Shown here: positions 1 through 8,382 of the stretch, piece by piece
How positions within the stretch are numbered: position 1 is the stretch's first letter
Layout: every line of letters begins with the position of its first letter
Origin: JBBECF01 sp040881945
Lineage (GTDB): Bacteria; Pseudomonadota; Alphaproteobacteria; Dongiales; Dongiaceae
Assembly: GCA_040881945.1 (NCBI GenBank)
Contig: JBBECF010000176.1
Span: 7,839-71,838, forward strand
DNA: 64,000 bases
Direction of reading: 5' to 3'
Made by a program: the position numbers and the translations under genes
Notes under the pieces: generated by a model
The model's database searches: none
What the model was told of the DNA's origin: nothing
What the model saw: only the letters and a program-made list of their open reading frames with translations

Positions 1-115
1 GGTTGAGCGCCAGGCCGCCGGCGACGGCATAGACCCAGAAGGCGCGGGCCAGCGGCACCTCGCCGGCCCACAGGGCACGCGCCGGGCTCCTTGTCTTGCC
101 GCGCGAATCGGGCAT
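1..115 (-). CDS. Partial small membrane protein (N-terminus only)
   Basis: The reverse strand opens at an ATG at 113-115 and runs off the left edge. The 38 visible residues start MPDSRGKTRS and continue with an amphipathic WAGEVPLARAFW segment, then the beginning of a hydrophobic stretch (VYAVAGGLALN). This looks like the cytosolic lead-in and first membrane helix of a small integral membrane protein. It is divergent from the deacetylase fusion at 230, so 116-229 is a shared intergenic region. No family can be assigned because the rest lies outside the window. Confidence 0.55.
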   Translation of the reverse strand, partial: MPDSRGKTRSPARALWAGEVPLARAFWVYAVAGGLALN

Positions 116-229
116 TGTCCGGACAATTCCCTTGCGGCGGGCCGCCGCCGGCGGCTACGAAACCACGGCCCGGCCGCCAAGGAAAGCCCGCCGCGGCCGC
201 GGCCATCGGCCCGGCTCCGAGGAGGCGCG

Positions 230-2518
230 ATGTTCCGCATCCGGCGCGTGCCCGACGACACGACCGAAACCAACGCCCTGGCGATCCGTCAGGTGCAGGA
301 CATCCTGCGCACGCAGTTCCCGCTGATCGACGAGGCCGAGGTGCAGGCGTTCCCGGCCAAGCTGCGCGACCCGATGCGCCACGGCTTCCGCGCGCTTCTG
401 TTCGTCGCCGAGGGGTCGCAGGACCGCGTGCGCGGCTTCGCCCTGCTGCTGCATGCCGCCGACCTCGACTTCTGTTTCCTGGACTACATCGCGATGACGC
501 CGGGGCGGGTCGGCGGCGGCCTCGGCGGCGCGCTCTACGAGCGCGTCCGCGACACGGCGGCGTCGTTCGGCGCCGTCGGCGTGTTCCTGGAGTGCCTGCC
601 CGACGATCCGGCGCTCTGCCGCGATCCGGAGGTGCGCAAGCGCAACGCCGACCGCCTGCGCTTCTACGAACGATTCGGCGCGCGCCCGATCGCCAACACC
701 GCCTACGCGACGCCGCTGAAGCCCGACCAGGACAACCCGCCCTACTTGGTATTCGATTCGCTCGGACGGTCCGAACTGCCGGGGCGCGATCGGGCGCGCG
801 TTCTCGTGCGCGCGATCCTCGAGCGCAAATACGGCCGCATCTGCCCGCCGGGCTACATCGACCGCGTCGTCGACTCGATCCAGGACGACCCGATCGCGCT
901 GCGCCCGCCGCGCTACATCAGGCGCGAAACGCCGCGCGCCGCGGCCCTGTCGCGCGCCGGGGTGGCGCGGATTCCCCTGGTGGTCAACGACAAGCACCGC
1001 ATCCACTACGTGCGCGACCGCGGCTATGTCGAGGCCCCGGTGCGCATCCGCGCGATCATGCGCGAATTCGAGCGGCTCGACATGTTCGAGCGGGTCGAGC
1101 CGCGCCATTTCCCGGAGTCGCTGATCCGGGCCGTGCACGACGGCCGCTTCGTCGATTTCCTGCAGCGCGCCTGCATGCAGGTCGAGGCCGGCCGGTCGAT
1201 CTATCCCTATGTGTTTCCGATCCGCAACCAGGCGCGGGCGCCGAAGGAGCTGCCGCTGCGCGCCGGCTATTTCTGCATCGACACCTTCACGCCGCTGAAC
1301 CGCGAGGCCTATGTCGCCGCCCGCGGCGCGGTCGATTGCGCGCTCACCGCGGCCGAGCGCGTGCTCGAGGGCGGCCGCTTCGCCTACGCGCTGGTGCGGC
1401 CGCCCGGACACCACGCCGAACGCCGCGTCTTCGGCGGCTTCTGCTACTTCAACAACGCCGCCATCGCGGCCAATTACCTGAGCCGCTACGGCCGGGTCGC
1501 CGTCCTCGACGTCGACTATCACCACGGCAACGGCACCCAGGACATCTTCTACCATCGCAGCGACGTGCTGACCGTCTCGATCCACGGCCACCCGAGCTTC
1601 GCCTATCCGTATTTCAGCGGTTGGCGCGACGAGAAGGGGACCGGGCCCGGCACCGGCTACAATCTCAACATCCCGCTGCCGGAAACGATCACGCCGGAGC
1701 GCTACCGCGAGGCGCTGGCCACGGCCCTGGGGCGGGTCGGCCGTTTCGGCCCGGCCTTTCTGGTGCTTTCGCTCGGCCTCGACACCGCCGCCGGCGATCC
1801 GACCGGGTCGTGGCCCAATCGCGGGCCCGAATTCGCCGCCATCGGCGCCGCGATCGCCGCGGCCGGCTATCCGACGGTGGTGGTCCAGGAGGGCGGCTAT
1901 CGCACCCGGACGCTGGGCGGCAACGCCCGGCGCTTCTTCGAAGGACTGTGGCAGCAGGCCGCCGAGACGCCGCTGCGCGACCCGTCGGCGCGCCGGCCGG
2001 CCGCCGCCGCCGGCGCGGTCGCCGCGCCGACGACCTGGCGCGACGAAATCCGCGACGGCGATGTCGAATGGGTGCGCTCGGCGGTCGCCGCCAATCCGGC
2101 CTTCACCAACGAGGACGCGGGTCGCGCGGTCGAACTCCTCGTGCAGCAGTTCTCGATCTCGGTGCCGTCGGGCAATTCCTGGCTGTTCGCCGAGCGCGGC
2201 GAACGGGTGGTCGGCTTCGCCGGCTATGGTCCGCTGCCGGGCACGGACCGGCGCTTTCGCCTGCACTGGATCGCCGTGCATCCCGACCAGGCGGGCCAGG
2301 GCCTGGGCCGCGAGCTCCTCGCCCGCGCCGAGGCGGCGGCGGCGGCGCAGGGCGCGGTGCGGCTCTATGCCGAAGCCCTGACCGGCGAAAGCCATCGCCA
2401 GACCCGGGCGTTCTTCCGGCGCGCCGGCTACCAGAAGGCGGCCGAGCTGCCGGATTACTATCTGGCTGGGCAGGGCAGCGCGATCTACGTCAAGGATCTG
2501 GTGCCGGCGCGCGACTGA
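230..2518 (+). CDS. GNAT acetyltransferase - histone deacetylase family - GNAT fusion protein
   Basis: A 762-residue protein with three domains. Residues about 1-180 are GNAT-like. About 250-580 are a histone deacetylase/acetylpolyamine amidohydrolase domain. About 610-755 are a second GNAT domain with an acetyl-CoA loop QAGQGLGRELL near 687-697. The deacetylase site looks intact: RPPGHHAE (His394, His395), DVDYHHGNG (Asp429 and His431 as zinc ligands), AGDP (Asp523) and the QEGGY tyrosine (Tyr557). The family removes acetyl groups from polyamines or protein lysines, and the flanking GNAT domains would add them. The ATG follows a GAGGAG site. Substrate is unknown; a reversible acetylation switch in one chain is an inference. 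Confidence 0.85.
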   Translation: MFRIRRVPDDTTETNALAIRQVQDILRTQFPLIDEAEVQAFPAKLRDPMRHGFRALLFVAEGSQDRVRGFALLLHAADLDFCFLDYIAMTPGRVGGGLGGALYERVRDTAASFGAVGVFLECLPDDPALCRDPEVRKRNADRLRFYERFGARPIANTAYATPLKPDQDNPPYLVFDSLGRSELPGRDRARVLVRAILERKYGRICPPGYIDRVVDSIQDDPIALRPPRYIRRETPRAAALSRAGVARIPLVVNDKHRIHYVRDRGYVEAPVRIRAIMREFERLDMFERVEPRHFPESLIRAVHDGRFVDFLQRACMQVEAGRSIYPYVFPIRNQARAPKELPLRAGYFCIDTFTPLNREAYVAARGAVDCALTAAERVLEGGRFAYALVRPPGHHAERRVFGGFCYFNNAAIAANYLSRYGRVAVLDVDYHHGNGTQDIFYHRSDVLTVSIHGHPSFAYPYFSGWRDEKGTGPGTGYNLNIPLPETITPERYREALATALGRVGRFGPAFLVLSLGLDTAAGDPTGSWPNRGPEFAAIGAAIAAAGYPTVVVQEGGYRTRTLGGNARRFFEGLWQQAAETPLRDPSARRPAAAAGAVAAPTTWRDEIRDGDVEWVRSAVAANPAFTNEDAGRAVELLVQQFSISVPSGNSWLFAERGERVVGFAGYGPLPGTDRRFRLHWIAVHPDQAGQGLGRELLARAEAAAAAQGAVRLYAEALTGESHRQTRAFFRRAGYQKAAELPDYYLAGQGSAIYVKDLVPARD

Positions 2519-2594
2519 CCGGTGTCGATTCGCCGCGCCGCCGCCGGGGTGTTTCTTCAGGATTCGTTAACCCTATGCGCCGAATCCTTGGGGC

Positions 2595-2969
2595 ATGGCT
2601 ATGATCCTTGTCGTCGAAGACGATGCAATGATGTGTCTCGCCGTCCAGAAAATGCTCGAGAGCGCGGGCCACAAGGTCGACGTCGCGAGCAACGGTCGGG
2701 ACGCGATGCGCGCCTTCGAGGCGCATCGGCAGACTCTCGTCATCACCGACCTGTTCATGCCCGGACGCGACGGTTTCGACACCATCAAGGCGGTGCATGC
2801 GGTGGACGCCGCCGTCCCGATCCTCGTCATTTCGGCCTGGGCAGAGGGCCCGGACTACCCCACGATGGCGCGGAAACTGGGCGCCCGGGCCGTGCTGCGC
2901 AAGCCGTTCCAGCCGCCGGAGCTTCTCGCCGCGGTCGAAGCCTGCCTCGGGGACGCCGGTCGATCCTAA
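2595..2969 (+). CDS. Single-domain response regulator (receiver)
   Basis: A 124-residue CheY-like receiver without an output domain. Visible residues are the acidic pair Asp9-Asp10 (VEDD), the phospho-acceptor Asp52 in VITDLFMPGRDG, and the late lysine in VLRKPF. Such stand-alone receivers relay phosphate or bind partner proteins in two-component networks. No histidine kinase is nearby, so the partner is unknown. The start could be the ATG at 2595 or the one at 2601; neither has a strong ribosome site. Its 3' end overlaps the opposite-strand gene at 2966 by four bases. Confidence 0.85.
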   Translation: MAMILVVEDDAMMCLAVQKMLESAGHKVDVASNGRDAMRAFEAHRQTLVITDLFMPGRDGFDTIKAVHAVDAAVPILVISAWAEGPDYPTMARKLGARAVLRKPFQPPELLAAVEACLGDAGRS

Positions 2970-3970
2970 GCGCGCACCGCCAGGGTCGCCAGCCACGAGC
3001 CGACATGCACCGCCGAGATCGGCTGCAAGGCCAGGATCAACCCATCGGCCGGCGCGGTCACGACCTCCCGCGCTTCGCCCAGCATCGAGCGCACGACGCC
3101 CAGGCGCTCGCCGGCCGCGATGCTTTCGCCCGGCCGGCGCAGCGCCTCGAACAGGCCGCCGCTGCCGGCGTGGATCTCGGTGCGGCGCCACTCGATCTCG
3201 GCGGCCCCCGCGGCCGTGCCCCCGCCGCCGACCGCCTGGGGCGCCGCCGCCAGCATGGCAAGAACGGCCTCGGCGCCGCGCCGCGCGGTGGCGCTCTCCA
3301 GCGTATGGAACCCGGACAGCTCGAGCGTCACGGCCGGCTTGCCCAGGCGCACCGCCCAGGCTGACCAGCTCCGGTCGAGGCCCTTCAGGTCGGATTGCTC
3401 GGCCGGCATCTCGCCGACGACCGGCAGGCCCGAGGCGCCCGCCCAGCGCACGACGCGCCCGCGCAAGGCCGCGTCGGCGATGTGGTCGAGCAGCACGAAG
3501 GGCGTGGCCCAGCCGGCGGTGTGCACGTCGATCAGCGCGTCGTGCTCGTCGAGCAGCGCCACCAGGGCCGCCGCCAGCCGCTCCGCCAGCGTGCCGTCGG
3601 CGCGCCCCGGAAAGGCCCGGTTGAGATCGGCCCCTTCGAGCGGAATTTCGCGCGTGCTGGCGCGCATCGCGAGCTGGTTCGCGCACGGGATAAGCGTCAC
3701 GGACCCGCCCAGCGGGGCGCTCGCCGCGGCGAAGCCGCCTTCGGCGGAGCCAGGGTCGGCCAGCCGCTCGGCCACGTACCACAGCGCCCCGGTCGAGGTG
3801 ACCTCGTCGCCGTGGACGCAAGCGGTCGCCAGCACCCGCGGGCCGGCCGTGCCCGCTGCGCCGGAGCGCAAGCGAGGCGAGTCGCCGAGCCGGTAACGGG
3901 CGCCGACCAGCCCGGTCGCCATGCCGGCCTCGTCGGCGCCGACGGCGATGGCGATGGGTTCGGCCCGCAT
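2966..3970 (-). CDS. Succinylglutamate desuccinylase/aspartoacylase family protein
   Basis: A 334-residue M14-like zinc amidohydrolase. Zinc ligands are recognisable in ATACVHGDE (His53, Glu56) and in the later ALIDVHTAGW histidine. DLNRAFPG is the usual arginine-bearing substrate loop, and VTLELSGF carries the expected catalytic glutamate. The C-terminal third (about 245-334) is the beta-rich part typical of the family. These enzymes cleave N-acyl amino acids or related amides; the substrate here cannot be read from sequence. No operon partner is evident apart from the small gene upstream at 4005-4268 on the same strand. Confidence 0.8.
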   Translation of the reverse strand: MRAEPIAIAVGADEAGMATGLVGARYRLGDSPRLRSGAAGTAGPRVLATACVHGDEVTSTGALWYVAERLADPGSAEGGFAAASAPLGGSVTLIPCANQLAMRASTREIPLEGADLNRAFPGRADGTLAERLAAALVALLDEHDALIDVHTAGWATPFVLLDHIADAALRGRVVRWAGASGLPVVGEMPAEQSDLKGLDRSWSAWAVRLGKPAVTLELSGFHTLESATARRGAEAVLAMLAAAPQAVGGGGTAAGAAEIEWRRTEIHAGSGGLFEALRRPGESIAAGERLGVVRSMLGEAREVVTAPADGLILALQPISAVHVGSWLATLAVRA

Positions 3971-4004
3971 CGTGCCGTCGCCCGGCCGTGGCCCGTGCCG
4001 ACGC

Positions 4005-4268
4005 TCAGTGCCGGCGCGCGATGCCGCGGCCGTTCGTGGTCAGCCGACAGACCAGCCAATCCGGCTTCAACGCGTTGGCGAACCAAGGTTCCGCCCAGCC
4101 CTGGTCGATGCAGCTCCGGATCGTGCGTTCGCTGACGCGCTGGCCCCATTCGTCGAACAGCGGCAGCTTGCCGCCCGGCTCGTCGAGGCCGCGGCCGAGC
4201 CATCGAAGCTGAACGGGCGTCGGCCGGTAACCGTCGCGCGCCGCGACGGCCGTCTTGGGCTGGTTCAT
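4005..4268 (-). CDS. Small conserved-looking protein, winged-helix-like
   Basis: An 87-residue ORF starting MNQPKTAVAARDGY. The middle (PTPVQLRWLGRGLDEPGGKLPLF split by DEWGQRVSERTIRSC) and the end (KPDWLVCRLTTNGR) look like a compact helix-helix-wing fold, with a final KPDWLVCRLT strand resembling the wing of small transcription-regulator-like proteins. This is pattern recognition only. It lies 34 bases upstream of the aspartoacylase-family gene on the same strand, so the two may be co-transcribed. Its ATG at 4268 is preceded by GAGG. Confidence 0.6.
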   Translation of the reverse strand: MNQPKTAVAARDGYRPTPVQLRWLGRGLDEPGGKLPLFDEWGQRVSERTIRSCIDQGWAEPWFANALKPDWLVCRLTTNGRGIARRH

Positions 4269-4302
4269 CTCCCTGTCCTCGCCGGTTAAGATTTTTTTCT
4301 TT

Positions 4303-4500
4303 TTAGTCTACCCCGGAATCCGGCGGCGGCCAAGGGGCGGCGCGGCCGGCGCTGCGGGCGGCCCCGTCGCCGCCCTTGAGCCGGTTGCGTATCTCCGCGC
4401 GATATTCCGGGTCCCAGACCAGGCGGTCGCGGTCGATCTTCGGCGGCGGCGCGGCGCTGCGCCGGCCTTCGCCGGGGCCGGAGCGGTGAATCTTGCCCAA
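4303..4500 (-). CDS. Candidate small protein with TTG start
   Basis: A 65-residue reading frame proposed from a TTG at 4498-4500, preceded by GGGAGG at a good distance. It contains an acidic/basic core KIDRDRLVWDPEYRAEIRNRL that looks like real protein sequence, flanked by low-complexity Pro/Ala/Gly. An ATG start exists only much further upstream, through the G-rich tract, which is implausible. It ends 34 bases before the start of the gene at 4268 on the same strand. Function unknown; it could be a chance frame. Confidence 0.35.
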   Translation of the reverse strand: MGKIHRSGPGEGRRSAAPPPKIDRDRLVWDPEYRAEIRNRLKGGDGAARSAGRAAPWPPPDSGVD

Positions 4501-5053
4501 TCTCGCCAATCCTCCCGTCTGCACTCGGTTGCGCGACGGTAGGTCGGCTTTCGGGCGGCGGCGCGGCGGGATTGGGGCGGAAACGTGGCCGCCGCCGGCC
4601 GCGCGGAGCGGCCGGCGGCGGGGGGGGGGCGGTTTGGGGGCGAAAGGGGGCCCGCCCCCGGCGGGGGGGGGGGGCGGGGGGGGGTCGGGCGCCCTTCGGC
4701 GCGAGGTCGGGAGGGGGGCGGTTACGGCCGGTGGCCGCCGACGCGGCCTTATACCAGAAATTCGAAACGAATTTCTGGGACAGGACACTGGCGGCGTAGG
4801 TCTGACGTTTGGTTCCTTACTCGCTGTCATGCCCCGGCAAGCCCGGCAATGACTGCTTCAAAGTTCGACAGCTATGGGAACCATCCGCTTGGGAGAGACC
4901 GCTCGGCCGCTTCAGTCCGGCTCCCCCTGCGCCGCTTGGCACGCGCTTCATGATTTTAGAAGCCGACGCTCAGGCGGAAGTGCTCAAATGCACGGATTTG
5001 CAGCCGGTGTTGGCTCTGGGCTTCTAAGCTCCAGCCACTCGCGACGTAAAATC
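4501..5053. other. Intergenic region with guanine-rich tract
   Basis: About 550 bases without a convincing gene. The first part (4555-4720) is a very G-rich segment and the second (4800-5050) has average composition. A frame at 4809-5027 on the plus strand has no ribosome site and no recognisable domain. The region ends at the terminator of the nitrite reductase gene. Confidence 0.6.
4620..4684 (+). repeat. Clustered G-homopolymer runs (possible G-quadruplex)
   Basis: Runs of G10 (4620-4629), G5 (4636-4640), G5 (4646-4650), G12 (4663-4674) and G9 (4676-4684) lie within 65 bases on the plus strand. Four or more such runs with short loops can fold as an intramolecular G-quadruplex. The lengths may also include assembly error, since long homopolymers are poorly resolved. 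Confidence 0.7.
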
Positions 5054-5080
5054 GGGGGCGAGGCAGCAGGCCTCGCCCCC
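5054..5080 (-). terminator. Rho-independent terminator of the nitrite reductase gene
   Basis: A perfect 10-bp stem (GGGGGCGAGG with CCTCGCCCCC) and a 7-base loop lie 12 bases past the stop of the minus-strand gene. On that strand the stem is followed by GATTTTACG, a short T-run. Confidence 0.8.
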
Positions 5081-5092
5081 GTTGCGTTTCTA

Positions 5093-6844
5093 CTAGGGGG
5101 TCACGTCATATGGCTTGTAGATATCCGGCTGGTCCGGACCCTCGACCATGAGGAAGCCCAATAGGCCACGCTCGAGCCGGGACAGGGCGTGGTCGACCAG
5201 TAGGTAGCGGCCAGGCACTTCAAGTTTGAATTCCACGGCCACCGCCCCGCCGGGCGCCACCGACACCGTCTGAATCCCCCGCAGCGGCGGGCTCATCAAG
5301 TCGCCCATCGTATAGACACGATCGAAAATCTCGCCGATCACATGGAACGACGATGTGAAGTTAGGCCCGCCGACGCCCATATAGATACGCACGGTCTCGC
5401 CGACCTTGGCTTGCAGCGGATGCTGCTTGGTGAGCGCCCCAACCGCGCCATTGAAGACGAAATATTCCGGCTGCTCGGCGAGGAGTTTTTCGACACTGAA
5501 CTCCTGACTGCCGTGCTGGCCGAAGGCTGCCTCGGTGTAAATCTCACCCTGCATGACATAGAACTCGCGGTCGACCGGCGGCAGGCCGCCTTCCGGCTCC
5601 ACCAGGATCAACCCGTACATGCCGTTGGCGATATGATGCGCGACCATCGGCGTGGCGCAGTGATAGACGTAGAGGCCCGGCACCAGAGCCTTGAAGTCGA
5701 GCTGCTTCTCGCCGCCTGGCTCGACCTGCAGAAAAGCGGCGCCGCCGCCGGGGCCGGTTGTGGCATGGAAGTCGACGGAATGGATCATCGCCGAATTCTC
5801 GTCGTTCTTCATATGCACCTGCACGGTATCGCCCACGCGAACGCGCAGGAACGGCCCTGGCACCGTGCCGTTGAAGGTCCAGTACTGATAGGTCGTGCCG
5901 TCGGCGAGCAAGCCTTCCAGCTCGACCGCGTCGAGATCGACACGCACGGTCGTCGGCCCACGCTCGCCAATCGGCGGCGGCAGCGAGATCGCGCTGAGGC
6001 CGATCCCGGGGGCGGCGGCAACCGCCTCGGCCGCCTTGGCCGCGACGGTGAATTTGCCCTCCATGCCCGCCTGACGATGCCCCGGTATGGAGCAGAAATA
6101 GCTCGACTCGCCGGCCGCCTTGGCGCGGAAGGCAATGGTCGTGCTGGACCCCTTGTTCACGACGTGCTGCGACTGCACGCCTTGATCCGCAAGGACGATG
6201 TCATGCTCGGCTCCTTCGCCATTGATCAGCGTCAACTGCACGATGTCGCCTTCGCTGGCGGTCAGCTCGGGATTGACGATGCCGTCAATGGCGCCGCCGA
6301 AGCCGATGTAGACCATGCGGCCTTCGGCGATCCCCGTACGCAGTGTGTATTTGACATCGGGAATGTAGCCGGCCGGAATCGACGGATCGGCGACGGCCAC
6401 GACCGCTGCCGCCGTGGCCGCCGGCGCCGCCGCGGCGCTGGCGGCGCCGGCGCCCGAGATCGACTGCAAATAGGCGATCACCGTCTTGCGATCCTCCTCG
6501 CTCCGCAGACCGGTGAATGTCATCTTATTGCCGGGTATCGCCTTTGCCGGATTGGTCAGGTAAGCATCGAGCGTCGCCGCATCCCACGTGATGCCGGATT
6601 GTTTCATCGCGGCGGAATACGCGTAGCCTTCGAGCGACCCTGCCGGCCGGCCAAAGACGCCATGCAAGCTGGGGCCGACCTTTTTGACGTCCGCCTTCGG
6701 GCTGTGGCAGGCCGCGCATTTACGGAATACCTTGGCGCCCAACTCCGCCGGCTCGGCAGCCAGCGCCGGCGCGGTCATCGCGACCAGCGCCCAGAGGACG
6801 GCAACGCTCAGAGCTCGCGTGGCACAAATCATCATGGCTTTCAT
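5093..6844 (-). CDS. nirK: Copper nitrite reductase with N-terminal cytochrome c and cupredoxin domains
   Basis: A 583-residue exported protein that reduces nitrite to nitric oxide in denitrification. Residues 1-30 are a Sec signal peptide. About 32-130 are a class I cytochrome c with CAACH at 43-47 and a likely axial Met108. An Ala-rich linker follows. About 160-268 are a single cupredoxin with a type 1 copper set (His214, Cys251, His256, Met261). About 290-583 are the two-domain NirK core: type 1 ligands His355, Cys396, His404, Met409; type 2 ligands His360, His395, His552; catalytic Asp358 and His501. Ordinary NirK is about 340-380 residues, so the first 290 are added electron-transfer modules. 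Terminator downstream; FNR-type box upstream. Confidence 0.93.
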   Translation of the reverse strand: MKAMMICATRALSVAVLWALVAMTAPALAAEPAELGAKVFRKCAACHSPKADVKKVGPSLHGVFGRPAGSLEGYAYSAAMKQSGITWDAATLDAYLTNPAKAIPGNKMTFTGLRSEEDRKTVIAYLQSISGAGAASAAAAPAATAAAVVAVADPSIPAGYIPDVKYTLRTGIAEGRMVYIGFGGAIDGIVNPELTASEGDIVQLTLINGEGAEHDIVLADQGVQSQHVVNKGSSTTIAFRAKAAGESSYFCSIPGHRQAGMEGKFTVAAKAAEAVAAAPGIGLSAISLPPPIGERGPTTVRVDLDAVELEGLLADGTTYQYWTFNGTVPGPFLRVRVGDTVQVHMKNDENSAMIHSVDFHATTGPGGGAAFLQVEPGGEKQLDFKALVPGLYVYHCATPMVAHHIANGMYGLILVEPEGGLPPVDREFYVMQGEIYTEAAFGQHGSQEFSVEKLLAEQPEYFVFNGAVGALTKQHPLQAKVGETVRIYMGVGGPNFTSSFHVIGEIFDRVYTMGDLMSPPLRGIQTVSVAPGGAVAVEFKLEVPGRYLLVDHALSRLERGLLGFLMVEGPDQPDIYKPYDVTP

Positions 6845-7002
6845 CGAGAGTTTCTCCGATCTTACGGTTCTCAGGCGACATTCCGCCCGGTATCGTCGGT
6901 GCTGGGTCAGGCGGCGGTAAATTCGGGGATCGTCTTGTTCAACTTATTTCCCGGCTTTGCTTATAATCGGTCGATGCTGGGGTAAACCAGACCCCCGGCG
7001 CC

Positions 7003-7016
7003 GTGATCTGGATCAA
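7003..7016. promoter_or_regulatory. FNR/NnrR-type binding site in the nirK - MFS intergenic region
   Basis: On the minus strand this reads TTGAT-CCAG-ATCAC, matching nine of ten positions of the FNR-family palindrome TTGAT-N4-ATCAA. It is centred 165 bases from the nirK start codon. A possible -10 (GATTAT or TATAAG, 6960-6969) lies 43-47 bases from its centre rather than the 32 of a class II site, so the exact promoter is unsettled. It could also act on the plus-strand transporter gene at 7170. Confidence 0.6.
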
Positions 7017-7169
7017 TGCGGCGCGGGCGGCCCCGGAGTTGGCGGGAGGCCGGGCGGCGGGGCAGGGACAGGGGCAGGGCTGCGCGCATTTGCCATGCGG
7101 CTTCGGCCCGATTGCCGGCCGGCGGGCGCGATGGCAGAGTGGCGCCGGCCGCCACCGGAAAGACCGCCC

Positions 7170-8372
7170 ATGACCGCCTCCGCCGCCCGCCTGGCCCAGG
7201 CCTTTTCCGCCCTCGGGCATTTCTACATCCACCTGTTCACGGCCTTCTATTTCGTCATCGTGCTGGCGCTCGAGGCCGACTGGGGCATGTCGTACGCCGA
7301 GCTGATCGAGCTGTGGACGCTCGGCGCGCTGCTGGTCGGGGCCGGGGCGCTGCCGGCCGGCTGGCTCGGCGACCGCTGGAGCGCGCGCGGCATGATGGCG
7401 GTGTTCTTCCTCGGCATCGGCGCGTCGTCGATCTTCTGCGGTTTCGCGGACTCGGCCCCGATGCTCGTCGTCGGCCTCGCCGGCATCGGGCTGTTCGCGT
7501 CGATCTACCACCCGGTCGGCATCGCCTGGCTGGTGCGCAACGCGCAAAGCCGGGGCAAGGCGCTAGGGCTGAACGGCGTCTTCGGGTCGGCCGGCGTGTC
7601 GGCGGCCGGGCTCATCGCCGGCGGGCTCATCGACCTGGCCGGCTGGCGCATCGCGTTCATCCTGCCGGGCGCGGTCGCGGTCGCCACCGGCGTCGTGTTC
7701 CTCGCCTGCCTGCGCGCCGGCCGGTTGGCCGAGGACGGGGTCGCGGCGGCGGCCGACGGGCCGCCGGCCAGCCGCCGCGACATGCTGCGCGGCTTCGCCG
7801 TCCTGCTACTCGCGATGTTCTGCGCCGGCCTGATCTTTCATGCGACGCAGGCGGCGCTGCCCAAGGTCATGGCCGAACGGGCGGCGGCGTTGCTCGGCGG
7901 CGGCGCCTTCGGCGTCGGCGCGCTCGTCGCCATCGTCTATGGCGTCGCCGGCGTGATGCAGTACCTGGGCGGGCATCTCGCCGACCGCTATCCGCTGAAG
8001 CCGGTCTATGTGCTGTCCTTTCTCATCCAGGCGCCGCTGCTGTTCGCGGTGGCCGGTGCCAGCGGCCTGCCGCTGGTCGCCGCCGCGACGCTCGCCGTGC
8101 TGCTCGGCGGCGGCGTGCTGCCGGCCGAGAACATGCTGCTGGCGCGCTTCACGCCGCGGCGCCACCGCGGCCTCGCCTTCGGCGTCAAATACGTGCTCGC
8201 CTTCGGCACGGCGCCGCTGGCGCTGCTGGTCGTGGCGCGGATCAACGCCGCGACCGGCGGCTTCGGCTGGCTGTTCGTGGCTCTGGCCGCGCTCGCGGCG
8301 GTGGTCTTCGCCGCCGCCCTGTGGCTGCCCGGCGAGGCCCGCCGCGCGCCGGCGGCGGTGCCGGCGGAATAG
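7170..8372 (+). CDS. Major facilitator superfamily transporter
   Basis: A 400-residue protein with about twelve hydrophobic helices. The first pair is joined by GWLGDRWSARG, the typical MFS loop 2-3 motif, and a related HLADRYPLK loop sits near the middle, marking the start of the second six-helix half. The ATG at 7170 is chosen because the longer frame from 6957 runs through the regulatory region and is Gly/Arg-rich without hydrophobic character. Substrate cannot be told. It is divergent from nirK and is followed after 10 bases by the amidotransferase gene, so these two are probably one transcript. Confidence 0.85.
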   Translation: MTASAARLAQAFSALGHFYIHLFTAFYFVIVLALEADWGMSYAELIELWTLGALLVGAGALPAGWLGDRWSARGMMAVFFLGIGASSIFCGFADSAPMLVVGLAGIGLFASIYHPVGIAWLVRNAQSRGKALGLNGVFGSAGVSAAGLIAGGLIDLAGWRIAFILPGAVAVATGVVFLACLRAGRLAEDGVAAAADGPPASRRDMLRGFAVLLLAMFCAGLIFHATQAALPKVMAERAAALLGGGAFGVGALVAIVYGVAGVMQYLGGHLADRYPLKPVYVLSFLIQAPLLFAVAGASGLPLVAAATLAVLLGGGVLPAENMLLARFTPRRHRGLAFGVKYVLAFGTAPLALLVVARINAATGGFGWLFVALAALAAVVFAAALWLPGEARRAPAAVPAE

Positions 8373-8382
8373 GGCCGCGCCC

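Noticed and set aside
91..2604. Long plus- and minus-strand frames over the deacetylase fusion, including an 837-residue frame
   Set aside because: They are Arg/Pro/Gly-rich shadows caused by high GC; the 230-2518 frame contains all catalytic motifs.
6957..7169. N-terminal extension of the MFS transporter to 6957
   Set aside because: It would cover the regulatory region, lacks hydrophobic character, and the ATG at 7170 begins at the first helix.
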